Shown here in pieces: positions 8,767 through 17,326 of a DNA stretch of 64,000 nt. A model generated the notes under the pieces. It was not told the origin of the DNA. It made no database searches and saw nothing but the letters and a program-made list of their open reading frames with translations. This DNA comes from an uncultured Clostridia bacterium (GTDB lineage: Bacteria > Bacillota > Clostridia > Lachnospirales > CAG-274). The translations under genes were made by a program, and so were the position numbers. The stretch covers positions 30,744 through 94,743 of the forward strand of contig CAJTVH010000006.1 in the NCBI GenBank assembly GCA_910579745.1, written 5' to 3'. Position 1 is the first letter of the stretch. Each line of letters starts with the position of its first letter.

Positions 8767-9009
8767 TACTTTTTATAACTTTTTGTGGATATTTTAGTTT
8801 TCAGATACGCTCTAAACCGGTTTCATTTTATTTTTTACAGTTTGTGGATATTTTAGCTTTATAAAGCGGTACAAATTTTTTGTATAATTGATATTTTACA
8901 CAATTTTAACAATATTCGCAGAGTTTTCAGATACGCTATAGTTATTTATAATTTTTATTGTGATATAGCTTTATAATTTAGTCAATACAGAATCGGGAGG
9001 CGTGTTAAA
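8767..9009. repeat. fragments of repeat family B
   Basis: At least two end-fragments of the B repeat are seen: TTTTAGTTTTCAGATACGCTCTA near 8790-8815 and GAGTTTTCAGATACGCTATAG near 8920-8942, separated by a duplicated TTTGTGGATATTTTAG block. No gene is visible here. Confidence 0.55.
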
Positions 9010-9145
9010 ATGAAAGATAAATTGACACGGTATACTTTGCGGATTTCACAAATATTGCTTGATAAAATTAAGCTATATCGCCGAATATGAGGGTAGGACT
9101 AAAAATTGTGAAATAGGACAGCTTATAAAAAAAGAAAATCGCTGA
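9010..9145 (+). pseudogene. frameshifted Arc-like DNA-binding protein remnant
   Basis: From an ATG with GGGAGGCG upstream the frame reads MKDKLTRYTLRISQILLDKIK, typical of small Arc/MetJ-type (ribbon-helix-helix) proteins. One extra base near 9073 then shifts the frame. In the +1 frame the protein continues YIAEYEGRTKNCEIGQLIKK and soon meets a stop. Without the extra base the two parts join seamlessly. It is a decayed single-gene remnant. Confidence 0.7.
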
Positions 9146-9289
9146 ACTTTAGAAAGATAACGGAAAGATTGAGCTATAAGAATTTTGAGATTATTATGTC
9201 AATTTCATAAACATTTTGAGTATAAGAAATATTGAATAAAATGATTTTTCTCTCTATTCTGAAATCGCTGTAATGTTATAAAAAACCGC

Positions 9290-9735
9290 TTGACATAATA
9301 TAAATTAATGATATAATAATTGTAAAGCTATGATAAGGACAAGTAGGTTAATTGACGCTATTAACAGTGTATCTGAGATTTTAATCAGCTGAGTAAGTCA
9401 CCGTTTTTAAGCGGAGGCATTTGCTCTTATATTCAGTTATGGCACAAGCTTACACTGAGTATAAAGGTTGTTATGTGAGTATTTTTATGAAATAAAAATA
9501 TGGAGAGTTTTTGATTGATTTTTAGATACGCTTTCAGAGAGAAACGTGGCGGCGTGCCGTCGGCTGGAAACGTTTTATGCGCGCTTTTAATTGAAACCAC
9601 CTTTGAGCGACTTTAATAGAGTACGTTTTGTCCGCGTTAAAGACTTTTGAGGGCCTTTTGGCTGAATTTGGGTGGAACCACGAATTTTTCGTCCCTTTTT
9701 CCTTTGTGGAATCAGGGACTTTTTTACGCTTAAAA
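9290..9735 (+). promoter_or_regulatory. promoter and long T-box leader of thrS (Thr, specifier ACC)
   Basis: Promoter TTGACA (9290-9295), 16 bp, TATAAT (9312-9317). The leader has AGTA near 9342, the specifier GAA-ACC-A at 9596-9598 (Thr), the T-box TGGGTGGAACCACG at 9669-9682 (two differences from the usual core) and a terminator GTCCCT ... AGGGAC with T6 at 9691-9726. It is over 400 nt long. An inserted block at about 9367-9531 begins GTGTATCTGA and ends TTTTTAGATACGC, like the ends of repeat family B. Confidence 0.85.
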
Positions 9736-9797
9736 GCGGGAGAGAGGGTAAAGTATCCGTTTTCCGCTAAATCTTTTTAATTTTGGAGGTAATTTTA

Positions 9798-11699
9798 ATG
9801 ATTAATGTTAAACTAAAAGACGGAACATCTAAGCAATATGAAAAAGGAACGACAGTTATTGACATAGCGAGAGACATTAGCGAAGGTCTCGCCAGAAATA
9901 TTTGTGCCGGACTTTTAAACGGCGACGTTGTGGATATTAGAACGCCTATTTTGGAGGATTGTGAGCTTAACATACTCACTTTTGACAGCCCTGAGGGGAA
10001 GAGGGCTTTTCGTCACACAGCGTCACATATTCTCGCTCAGGCGGTTAAACGTCTATATCCTCAGACTAAGCTCGCCATAGGGCCGTCAACGGACGACGGA
10101 TTTTATTATGATTTTGACAGAGAGCCTTTTACTCTTGATGAGCTGGAAGAAATAGAGAAAGAAATGAAAAAAGTTGTTAAGGAAAACATTAAAATTGAGA
10201 GATTTGAGCTTCCGAGAGACGAGGCTGTTAAATTTATGGAAGAGGCGGGCGAAACTTATAAAGTTGAGCTTATAAACGATTTACCGGAAGACGCCGTTAT
10301 TTCTTTCTATAAACAAGGGGATTTTACCGACCTCTGCGCGGGGCCTCATCTTACGTCTACAAAGGCGGTTAAAGCGTTTAAGCTTACTTCAGTCGCCGGA
10401 GCTTACTGGAGAGGCAACGAGAAAAATAAAATGCTCACAAGAATTTACGGTACGGCGTTTACTAAGAGCGAGGACCTCAAATTATATCTTGAGAGAATTG
10501 AGGAGGCTAAAAAGCGAGACCACAGAAAAATCGGAAAAGAGTTAGGGCTATTTACTTTTATGGATGAGGGTCCGGGGTTTCCGTTTTTCCTCCCAAAAGG
10601 TGTTGTTCTTAAAAACACTCTTATTAATTTCTGGAGAGAAATTCATGAAAAAGAGGGGTATGTGGAGATTTCAACTCCTATGATACTTAACAGGCAGTTA
10701 TGGGAAACATCAGGACACTGGGGGCACTATAAAAACAATATGTATACTACTGTTATTGATGACGATGATTTCGCGATTAAACCTATGAATTGTCCGGGCG
10801 GTCTTTTGGTTTACAAATCAACTCAGCATTCTTACAGGGATTTACCAGTGAGGATGGGAGAGCTCGGAGTTGTTCACCGTTGTGAGAAGTCGGGACAGCT
10901 TCATGGTCTTATGCGAGTTAGATGCTTTACTCAAGACGACGCTCATATTTTTATGACGCCGGAGCAAATTAAGGATGAGATTAAAGGCGTTGTTCGTATT
11001 ATTGACGAGGTTTACAGTTTATTTGGATTTAAATATCATGTTGAGCTTTCAACAAGACCAGAGGACAGTATGGGAAGCGACGAGGACTGGGAAGTGGCTA
11101 CAAACGGTCTCAGGGAGGCTCTTGATGACCTTGGCATGACTTATGTTGTAAATGAGGGCGATGGCGCTTTTTATGGACCTAAAATTGATTTCCATCTTGA
11201 GGACTGCCTTGGCAGAACATGGCAGTGTGGTACTATACAGCTTGATTTCCAGCTTCCTCTTCGTTTTAATACCGAATATGTGGGCGCCGACAACGAAAAA
11301 CACAGGCCTATTATGATTCACAGGGTTGTATTTGGTTCTATTGAGAGATTTATTGGTATTCTTACGGAGCATTTCGCCGGAAATTTTCCGACATGGCTTA
11401 CTCCTGTTCAGGCGGCCGTTCTGCCTATTTCCGAAAAGTTTCACGATTACGCCGAAAAAGTCGTTGAAACTCTTAAAGACAGCGGTATAAGAGTTCAAGC
11501 TGATTACAGGGCGGAAAAAATAGGTTATAAAATAAGAGAGGCGAGGCTCCAAAGAATACCTTATCTTCTTGTTGTGGGAGAAAAAGAGGCTGAAAGCGGG
11601 GAAGTCGCCGTTAAAAGCAGAGGGGAAGATTTAGGAGCTAAAAAACTTGACGTGTTTATTAAAGAAATAAAGGAAGAAATAGACAGTAAAGCGAGATAA
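9798..11699 (+). CDS. thrS: threonyl-tRNA synthetase
   Basis: Class II synthetase of 633 residues charging tRNA-Thr. Domains in order: N-terminal TGS (about 1-60), editing/SAD domain with HTASHILAQAVKRLYP and CAGPHL, class II core (from about 240) with the zinc ligand motif MNCPGG and its two histidines, motif 2 around RMGELGVVHRCEKSG, motif 3 near RPIMIHRVVFGSIERFIG, and a C-terminal anticodon-binding domain. The start at 9798 follows GGAGGTAATTTTA; the frame extends 5 codons further to a TTG that would destroy the ribosome site. Regulated by the upstream Thr T-box. Confidence 0.97.
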   Translation: MINVKLKDGTSKQYEKGTTVIDIARDISEGLARNICAGLLNGDVVDIRTPILEDCELNILTFDSPEGKRAFRHTASHILAQAVKRLYPQTKLAIGPSTDDGFYYDFDREPFTLDELEEIEKEMKKVVKENIKIERFELPRDEAVKFMEEAGETYKVELINDLPEDAVISFYKQGDFTDLCAGPHLTSTKAVKAFKLTSVAGAYWRGNEKNKMLTRIYGTAFTKSEDLKLYLERIEEAKKRDHRKIGKELGLFTFMDEGPGFPFFLPKGVVLKNTLINFWREIHEKEGYVEISTPMILNRQLWETSGHWGHYKNNMYTTVIDDDDFAIKPMNCPGGLLVYKSTQHSYRDLPVRMGELGVVHRCEKSGQLHGLMRVRCFTQDDAHIFMTPEQIKDEIKGVVRIIDEVYSLFGFKYHVELSTRPEDSMGSDEDWEVATNGLREALDDLGMTYVVNEGDGAFYGPKIDFHLEDCLGRTWQCGTIQLDFQLPLRFNTEYVGADNEKHRPIMIHRVVFGSIERFIGILTEHFAGNFPTWLTPVQAAVLPISEKFHDYAEKVVETLKDSGIRVQADYRAEKIGYKIREARLQRIPYLLVVGEKEAESGEVAVKSRGEDLGAKKLDVFIKEIKEEIDSKAR

Positions 11700-12046
11700 C
11701 AGTCAATTATAGCGATTTGAAAAATTGAGTTTATTTATTTTTAAGTTTATTAAATAGACTCTATTCAAAACTTTACGGCGATTTATCAGGAGCCGGAAAA
11801 AATAACTTTATTCAAAACTTATTTACGCTTTTATCGTAAAAAAAGCAAAATACCTTTCTACGCGAGGAACGAAGGCGGACGTAGTCCGCTTTTCGCGCGG
11901 TAAAAGCGCTGACCGTTTGAATAAAATAATTTTTTCCTCTTTATTAAATTGCCGTAATTACATAGTTTTATAAATAAGTCTATTATAAAACCGAAAAAGA
12001 AAAGTTTACTTAAATCCGCCCCTACAGCATTATTAAATAAGATATA
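11700..12046. repeat. gene-free spacer with family C end and family E palindrome
   Basis: At 11724-11760 TTTATTTATTTTTAAGTTTATTAAATAGACT resembles the end of repeat family C (in short: ATTTTTAAGTTTATTAAAT). At 11795-11937 an inverted repeat is formed by GGAAAAAATAACTTTATTC and GAATAAAATAATTTTTTCC (family E), enclosing a GC-richer middle. No ORF with coding character. Confidence 0.55.
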
Positions 12047-12196
12047 TCAACAGTTGTTTTGTATAAGTTCCCATACGCCGAAAGCTATTAAAATCAGTGA
12101 CGTGAAAAAATTGAACCATGGCATAATTAAAGAAAGCAGCATACCTATTCCTAGGGAAAGGCAGATTATTCCTATTACTTTTCTAAGACAGAACAT
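12047..12196 (-). CDS. small two-helix membrane protein, 49 residues
   Basis: Short frame with an AGGGGA site 9 bases before the ATG. The product is almost wholly hydrophobic: a helix around VIGIICLSLGIGMLLSLIM, a WFNFF turn, then SLILIAFGVWEL. Small membrane proteins of this form occur in Clostridia, but no function is known to me. A likely single-gene unit. Confidence 0.55.
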   Translation of the reverse strand: MFCLRKVIGIICLSLGIGMLLSLIMPWFNFFTSLILIAFGVWELIQNNC

Positions 12197-12319
12197 TTTA
12201 TCAATCCCCTTTTTATTTATAATATGAGATTAGAAAAGGAAATTTGAAAAATTAACTGTAAGTTTACTGACTAAAGATATTTTTTTGTTTTACGAAGATT
12301 TTAACATTGTTATAAAGAA

Positions 12320-12356
12320 ACGCCCCTATGGAGGTTTTAATTTTCCATAGGGGCGT
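12320..12356 (-). terminator. strong hairpin terminator, possibly bidirectional
   Basis: CGCCCCTATGG paired with CCATAGGGGCG around a 13-base A/T-rich loop, flanked by AAA on the left and TTT on the right. It lies just downstream of the 56-residue leftward gene (12372-12542). Confidence 0.75.
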
Positions 12357-12371
12357 TTCTCTCATATTCTT

Positions 12372-12542
12372 TTATCCCAGTGCTTTTTCAAGTCTGTCAA
12401 GGTCTGTTCTTGGAAACCACATTAAAAGCTCTCTATACTGTTCACGGTTGAGCCCTTCCGTAGTGGTATAGATGTCTATTTTTCCGTCAACAGACGCCGC
12501 TTTAAATTTTGTTAAGATTTTTTCAAAGTCATTTTGTTTCAT
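12372..12542 (-). CDS. small conserved-looking hypothetical protein, 56 residues
   Basis: Leftward frame with AAGGAT before the ATG. The product is acidic to neutral with two likely helices: NDFEKILTKFKAASVDGKID and LNREQYRELLMWFP, ending DLDRLEKALG. The base composition by codon position looks coding, and a terminator follows the stop directly. The function is unknown; no metal, membrane or DNA-binding motif is seen. Confidence 0.6.
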   Translation of the reverse strand: MKQNDFEKILTKFKAASVDGKIDIYTTTEGLNREQYRELLMWFPRTDLDRLEKALG

Positions 12543-12612
12543 AAATTTTGTACATCCTTTCTATAAGTATTAAAAATTTGTATCAATTTTTATCGAAAAT
12601 AAGGAGTTTTAC

Positions 12613-12714
12613 CATAGCGAAACAATAAAAAAAGAAGGGACAAGTTTTAATAAAGCTGATATATCAAGGAATTATTTTATTGTTTCGCGATTAAAAGTCT
12701 GTGAATTGCCGTAA
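12613..12714. repeat. intergenic repeat family A, copy 2
   Basis: CATAGCGAAACAATAAAA at the left and TTTTATTGTTTCGCGA inside the right half form the inverted ends; it closes with GAATTGCCGTAA. Same layout as copy 1. Confidence 0.75.
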
Positions 12715-12731
12715 GTTTATTAACTACGGTA

Positions 12732-13091
12732 TTATTTTTTCTCTTTTTTAAAAATCTCTGAGATGCCCATTATAAATAGAAATCCGCCGAAACATTTTCT
12801 TAGAATAGCGGCTTTCATATTTACCGCTAAAAACGCGCCGGCACCCGCTCCAACGAGCCCAAATAATATAATTTTAAAAAGCCCCTTTTTTTCGATATTT
12901 CCGCTTTTAGCGTGTGTAAATAAGGCTATTATCGCCGTAGGTATAAAATAAATTAAATTGAAGTTCTGTGCTGTATGCTGTTCGTAGTCAAAAAAGATGC
13001 TTAACGCCGGAATTAGAATTGTTCCGCCTCCAATTCCCATTCCGCTTATAATACCTGACAAAAAACCTATGATTATGAGTAAAAATATCAT
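12732..13091 (-). CDS. TauE/SafE-family permease, half-size (second gene)
   Basis: 119 residues with about four hydrophobic helices. The typical TauE/SafE (DUF81) motif GMGIGGGTILIPAL lies near residue 18, followed by AQNFNLIYFIPTAIIALF. Full-length members have two such halves in one chain of 250 residues. Here the second half is a separate gene, overlapping the first by 4 bases (13088-13091), so both probably assemble as a hetero-oligomer. The family exports sulfite, sulfoacetate or other organic anions; the substrate is unknown here. Confidence 0.85.
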   Translation of the reverse strand: MIFLLIIIGFLSGIISGMGIGGGTILIPALSIFFDYEQHTAQNFNLIYFIPTAIIALFTHAKSGNIEKKGLFKIILFGLVGAGAGAFLAVNMKAAILRKCFGGFLFIMGISEIFKKEKK

Positions 13092-13444
13092 AATACCATT
13101 TTCACCGCCGCGGCAATCATAAACGCTCCAAATATTTTATGCAGCCATTTATCGGAAACTTTATTTAAAAGTTTCGCTCCGACAAATCCTCCCGCCATAC
13201 CGCCTAATGATACCGAAATAACATTAAACCAATCTAATCCGCCGTTTTTAAGGTAGATAAACATACTTAAAACGGACAGAGGAAGAATAATAGCTATAGC
13301 TGTGGCGTGCGCTTTATGAGGCTCTATTTTTAAAAATCTTTCCATAGCCGGAACTACTATTGTTCCGCCTCCGGAGCCGAAAAGACCGTTAGCGAAGCCT
13401 GTCACGATTCCTATCGCGGCAGAGATTAATCCTTTCTTTCCCAA
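13088..13444 (-). CDS. TauE/SafE-family permease, half-size (first gene)
   Basis: About 118 residues, four hydrophobic helices. The N-terminal motif GFANGLFGSGGGTIVVPAM corresponds to that in the second gene (GMGIGGGTILIPAL), so the two are paralogous halves. KAHATAIAIILPLSVLSMF is the second conserved helix. I chose TTG at 13444 because GAGGTG lies 6 bases before it; an in-frame GTG at 13453 sits inside that site. Transcribed leftward together with the second half through a 4-base overlap. Confidence 0.85.
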   Translation of the reverse strand: MGKKGLISAAIGIVTGFANGLFGSGGGTIVVPAMERFLKIEPHKAHATAIAIILPLSVLSMFIYLKNGGLDWFNVISVSLGGMAGGFVGAKLLNKVSDKWLHKIFGAFMIAAAVKMVL

Positions 13445-13519
13445 AGAAATCACCTCAAAAATATTTTGGCTGTATAAACAATTTTTATACTAGACTTCTT
13501 TCGAAACTGTAAAATTACA

Positions 13520-13625
13520 TCAATTCAATAAAAAATTATTTCATTCAATGCTTTAGCGAAAGGCATTTTGACTTTTAAATGCCGGAAGCGTTAAGAAGCA
13601 TTGAATGAAATGATTTTTTGGATCG
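13520..13625. repeat. long perfect hairpin, repeat family E copy 2
   Basis: ATTTCATTCAATGCTT and AAGCATTGAATGAAAT pair perfectly (16 bp) around an inner GGCATTT / AAATGCC stem, flanked by AAAAATT and GATTTTTT. The outer arms TTTCGAAACTG (about 13499) and GAAGTTTCGAAAG (about 13641) add a second, larger inverted repeat. The flanks match the family E ends. Confidence 0.6.
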
Positions 13626-13755
13626 ATACTTCTATTGGTATGAAGTTTCGAAAGATGTCTACTAAACTTCTTTAGAAAATTTACAGCAATTTCCGATGAT
13701 GAAGAGAAAAATATTTTTTTCATTATGGAGGTTTTGAAATTACTTGATTTTGAAA

Positions 13756-13808
13756 AAAGACCGCTATATATTTGGTAATTTTTAATCACCAAATATATAG
13801 CGGTCTTT
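13756..13808 (-). terminator. terminator of the Cache chemoreceptor gene
   Basis: A perfect stem of about 21 bp, GACCGCTATATATTTGGT with its complement, around an 11-base loop. Read leftward it is followed by TTTTTTC. It lies 60 bases past the stop of the chemoreceptor gene. Confidence 0.85.
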
Positions 13809-13868
13809 GGTAAGAGATTATTTGCGGTCTATTTATAGGCTCAAAAAATCGTATTACAGGAAACTTTA

Positions 13869-15605
13869 TTACTTTTCTTTAATTTTAAACTGTTTAACCA
13901 GATTCATCAGAATCCGCGCTTGGTTTGATAATTCCTCGCTTGCCGCCGCGCTTTCCTCAGAAGTGGCGGAATTAGTATGCACAACACTGGAAATCTGATC
14001 AATTCCCATTGTTACCTGCGAGATAGCCACCGCCTGCTCCTGAGACGCCTTGGAAATATCTTGGACCAGTTTTGCCGATTCTTTGGAGGAAAGAACAATA
14101 CGGTCAAGTGACTCAGCGGTCTGATTGGCTATATCGGTGCCTTCCTGTACGGATTGAATAGTCGCTTTAATGAGAGACGACGTATCCTTAGAAGCTTCCG
14201 CGGATTTGTTTGCCAGATTACGGACCTCATCGGCTACAACGGCAAATCCCCTTCCCTCAGAACCAGCGCGCGCCGCCTCAACCGCCGCGTTTAACGAGAG
14301 TATATTAGTTTGAAAAGCAATATCCTCAATAGTCTTGATGATTTTACTAATTTCAGAGGATGAATCATTAATTTGATTCATGGCTGTAATCATATGCATC
14401 ATCTGTTTTTTACCGGCTTCCAGCTCTGTTACAGTGGCTAAAGCCTGACTGCTGGTTTGTTTCGCGTTTTCCGCGTTGTTTGCCACATGATGGTTTATTT
14501 CATTTATAGTAACGGCCAGCTCCTCAAGAGATGACGCCTGTTCTGTAGTTCCTTGGGCAAGCGCCTGAGCACCATTTGCAACTTGCTCGGAACCGTTCGA
14601 GACCTCTTTCGCGCTCATACTTAAATTTCTGAAAGTATTGTTTAGGTTATATATGGTATGCTGGAATGATTTCTTAATAGGCGCGAAATCTCCCGCGTAT
14701 TTCATTTTTATGTCAAATCTGAGATTCCCTTTGTCAAGTTCCGCTAAGGACGTGGATATATCCTTTATATAATCCCGCCATGTCTGTACTGTATTTGCCA
14801 GGGCATGGGTCAAGTCTCCAATCTCATCTTTTGCTTTGAATTCTTCTACCTTGTCGCTGAGATTTCCCTTGCTGAGTTCAATCAGACGTTTTGACGCCGC
14901 TTTAATAGGGTCAGCCATTTTTTTGGCTATTATAGAAATCACGACAATACCAATTATAAAAATAATCACTCCAAAAGAGCATGTAGTCAGTATAGCCTCA
15001 AAACATGATTTATTCGCCGCGTCAAGCTCTTCCTGTATAATGGGCAGCATATCTTCCTCATAATTTCCTGTTCCAATATACCAGCCATAAGGCTCGAATT
15101 TTTTAACAAAGCCTCTTTTAGCCTTAGCCTCAGACTCTCCGGACTTCGCGAAATAAAAATCTATAAAGCCTCCGCCCGGTTTATCTCCAGCGGAAATGGT
15201 ATCTTGCACAAAATAATTTCCCATTTCGTCCTGTGTATTATAACGGTTGGTTCCTTCCACATCCGGATTAATATGTACCGCGTTGGTTCCGTCCGCCATG
15301 TCTGCCCAGAAATAACCTGTTCCATTGTTGTATCTGGCGGACCGGACAATATGCTTAGCGTGCTCCATAGCTTCTTCCTTGGTAATCTCGCCGTTCTGAT
15401 ATTTATCATATTCCGCTCCCAACACTCCGATCATACACTCTACCTGACTTTTAATAATCTGGTCCAGCTTTTCTTTCTCAGCCTCAATAGTTTTGTCATA
15501 GGCTTCCCGCAGAGACAAATAAGACAGAGACGAAATCAACAATACGGTCACAAAGATAAGAATACCCATACTTAGAATTAATTTCCCGCGCAACTTCAGT
15601 TTCAT
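13869..15605 (-). CDS. methyl-accepting chemotaxis protein with Cache sensor
   Basis: 578-residue transmembrane chemoreceptor. A first membrane helix (about 8-30) is followed by an extracytoplasmic single Cache (sCache_2) domain with the typical NGTGYFWADMADG and GWYIGTGNYEED. A second helix (about 205-228, ILTTCSFGVIIFIIGIVVIS) leads to a HAMP domain and a long methyl-accepting coiled coil. The hairpin tip IEDIAFQTNILSLNAAVEA binds CheA/CheW. sCache_2 domains usually sense small carboxylates, but the ligand is not predictable. Start: ATG after GGGAGTTTTTTGTA. The upstream region has four 49-bp tandem repeats. No che genes are nearby. Confidence 0.93.
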   Translation of the reverse strand: MKLKLRGKLILSMGILIFVTVLLISSLSYLSLREAYDKTIEAEKEKLDQIIKSQVECMIGVLGAEYDKYQNGEITKEEAMEHAKHIVRSARYNNGTGYFWADMADGTNAVHINPDVEGTNRYNTQDEMGNYFVQDTISAGDKPGGGFIDFYFAKSGESEAKAKRGFVKKFEPYGWYIGTGNYEEDMLPIIQEELDAANKSCFEAILTTCSFGVIIFIIGIVVISIIAKKMADPIKAASKRLIELSKGNLSDKVEEFKAKDEIGDLTHALANTVQTWRDYIKDISTSLAELDKGNLRFDIKMKYAGDFAPIKKSFQHTIYNLNNTFRNLSMSAKEVSNGSEQVANGAQALAQGTTEQASSLEELAVTINEINHHVANNAENAKQTSSQALATVTELEAGKKQMMHMITAMNQINDSSSEISKIIKTIEDIAFQTNILSLNAAVEAARAGSEGRGFAVVADEVRNLANKSAEASKDTSSLIKATIQSVQEGTDIANQTAESLDRIVLSSKESAKLVQDISKASQEQAVAISQVTMGIDQISSVVHTNSATSEESAAASEELSNQARILMNLVKQFKIKEK

Positions 15606-15632
15606 TACAAAAAACTCCCTTCATAATTAAGG

Positions 15633-15830
15633 ACAACTTTCATTATTTTTCAACAAAAGCAGTAAAAAAATAGTATTAATAACAACTTTTATTATTTTTC
15701 AACAAAAGCGGTAAAAAAATAGTATTAAAAACAACCTTTATTATTTTTTAACAAAAGCGGTCAGAAAAATAGTATTAAAAATAATTTTTATTATTTTTCA
15801 ACAAAAAATAATAAAAAAACAGTTATCATT
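15633..15830. repeat. four tandem repeats of about 49 bp upstream of the chemoreceptor gene
   Basis: Units begin near 15633, 15682, 15731 and 15781. Each reads ACAACTTT(T/C)ATTATTTTT, CAACAAAAGC(A/G)GT, then AAAAAATAGTATTAA. The spacing is constant (49, 49, 50), and the last unit is the most diverged. No spacers separate the units, so this is not a CRISPR array. It covers the promoter region of the chemoreceptor gene. Confidence 0.8.
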
Positions 15831-16195
15831 TTTATTATAATATATAATACTAAAAAAGTCTATAATATATTATCATTTTTCCACGAAAATCAATTTTTTA
15901 AAAATGTGGGATATATTTTTTAAAACCACGGGTTTTGCCCGAACCTATAAACCTTTTAAAAAGGGTTTAATCCTAAACTTTAAAACGCGAAGCGTGCGCT
16001 TCGCTGAGGTTTTTTTATTCAATCCGAAAAATTTTATGAATTTCTTATAGTATGGATAGGGTAACTACTTATTGAAAATCATTATGAAAAACAATTTTAT
16101 TATTTAATGAAAAACGTTTTTTAACAGTTACTATACCACGTTTGATACATCATTTTAATAATAATTATAAATAAGTAAAATTATATTAGAGAGTA
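15831..16195. other. spacer with a hairpin and a likely promoter
   Basis: No gene. A hairpin CGCGAAGCGTGCGCTTCGC with TTTTTTT after it lies at about 15984-16017. A possible promoter for the next genes is TTGATA with TTATAA 17 bp downstream (about 16141-16170). An inverted pair GGGTAACT and AGTTACTATACC flanks an A-rich stretch at about 16059-16138. Confidence 0.4.
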
Positions 16196-16600
16196 ATGTG
16201 TTTTGGTGGTGAAATTTTGAGGATAAAGAGTAAGAAAGAAATTAACGTTGAAATAGGTAAAAATATAAGAAATTATCGTGAGAGAGCGGGATATTCCAGG
16301 GAAAAGTTTTCGGAGATTATAGGAATATCTCCTCGCTTTTTAGCCGATGTTGAAACGGGTGTTGTTGGTATTTCTATTAAAAATCTTAAGCGAGTATGTG
16401 AGATATTGGGGATTTCAAGCGATAGATTGCTTTGGAAAAATGAAAGTAAATTAAGCTTAGATGAAAGAATAGCGCATATTGAACCTAAATATTTTCAAAT
16501 CGTTGAGGAAATTATACAGAAACAATTAGAATTTATAGCGATTTCGAATACAAACAGCGAGGCTTCTTTAAAAGATATATTGAATAAAAAGGAGAAATAA
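16196..16600 (+). CDS. XRE-family transcriptional regulator
   Basis: A helix-turn-helix repressor-like protein of up to 134 residues. The HTH is at about residues 18-75: IGKNIRNYRERAGYSREKFSEIIG, then ISPRFLADVETGV and LKRVCEILGISSDRLL. The C-terminal 50 residues are helical and may dimerise. The start is uncertain: ATG at 16196, or TTG at 16217, which has GGTGGTG just before it and gives MRIKSKKEINVEIG. The next gene starts 4 bases after the stop, so the two form a unit. The regulator probably controls the SLOG gene and itself. Confidence 0.8.
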   Translation: MCFGGEILRIKSKKEINVEIGKNIRNYRERAGYSREKFSEIIGISPRFLADVETGVVGISIKNLKRVCEILGISSDRLLWKNESKLSLDERIAHIEPKYFQIVEEIIQKQLEFIAISNTNSEASLKDILNKKEK

Positions 16601-16603
16601 TAT

Positions 16604-17107
16604 ATGGAAGAAAAAAATAACTCTGTATGTTTTACCGGACACAGAAAGATAAGGAAGAAAGATACTTTGTTGGAAGACAATCTTTATAAGAATATTGAGG
16701 ATTTGATAACAAAAGGTTTTATTTATTTTTACGCCGGAGGGGCGAAAGGATTTGACGCTTTAGCGTCAAAAACTGTTATCAAATTAAAGGAAAAATATTC
16801 TTACATACAGCTTATATTAGTTTTACCTTTTCATAATCAATTCAGAAAAGAAAATGACTGGAGTTTTGATGAGATAAAAGAATATGAGGATTTGAAAAAA
16901 CAGGCTTTAAAAGTTATACACATTCAAGAGGAGTATTCTATCGGATGTTATTACAGAAGAAACAGGCGTTTAGTGGATTTATCAAGCGTATGCGTATGCT
17001 ATGAATACAAAAACCACGGCGGAACGGCGTATACTGTTGAGTACGCGGGCAGACGAGGCTTAAAAATAGTGAGGATTGAGGGAAGAGGGTTTGGCGCGAA
17101 AGTTTAA
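16604..17107 (+). CDS. SLOG-family (DUF1273/YpsA-like) protein
   Basis: 167 residues. The N-terminus CFTGHRKI, then FYAGGAKGFDALAS and LVLPF, form the Rossmann-like SLOG fold proposed to bind or process nucleotides. YYRRNRRLVDLSSVCVCYEY and HGGTAYTVEYA match the conserved end of the DUF1273 group. Such proteins often sit beside XRE regulators, as here. They are suspected to sense nucleotide ligands in stress or phage-related settings. It has an AAGGAGAAATAATAT leader. The reaction, if any, is unknown. Confidence 0.8.
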   Translation: MEEKNNSVCFTGHRKIRKKDTLLEDNLYKNIEDLITKGFIYFYAGGAKGFDALASKTVIKLKEKYSYIQLILVLPFHNQFRKENDWSFDEIKEYEDLKKQALKVIHIQEEYSIGCYYRRNRRLVDLSSVCVCYEYKNHGGTAYTVEYAGRRGLKIVRIEGRGFGAKV

Positions 17108-17115
17108 TACAGCCA

Positions 17116-17304
17116 GCAAACTTATAGCCAAAAAACTTAAAAACAAACAAGTTAAGCGGATAAAAATCGTTTTAAATTCGTTAGTGTCAGCTGACGCGGA
17201 ATTTGGCCGCGCTCTTCTTTCACTGTCTCAAAAAATAATTTTTATCTCGCTTCTTTTTGCTAATTTTCAAACGCTTTGACTATAATAAACAAGTTTGCTG
17301 ACTA
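17116..17304. repeat. repeat family C, copy 1
   Basis: Left end TATAGCCAAAAAACTTAAAA and right end TTTTCAAACGCTTTGACTATA are imperfect inverted repeats, surrounded by a second pair, CAGCAAACTT and AAGTTTGCTGA. The interior is GC-richer. Related copies lie at 45706-45912 and 49509-49682. Confidence 0.65.
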
Positions 17305-17326
17305 TATTGGTTAATAAACGGGTCTG

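Noticed and set aside
15633..15830. CRISPR array
   Set aside because: The four 49-bp units directly abut each other without unique spacers.
16073..16087. Fur box (TGAAAATCATTATGA, two mismatches to the 7-1-7 consensus)
   Set aside because: Very AT-rich surroundings make chance matches likely, and the genes downstream have no known link to iron.
17076..17279. 67-codon open frame after the SLOG gene
   Set aside because: It coincides with repeat family C, including its terminal inverted repeats.
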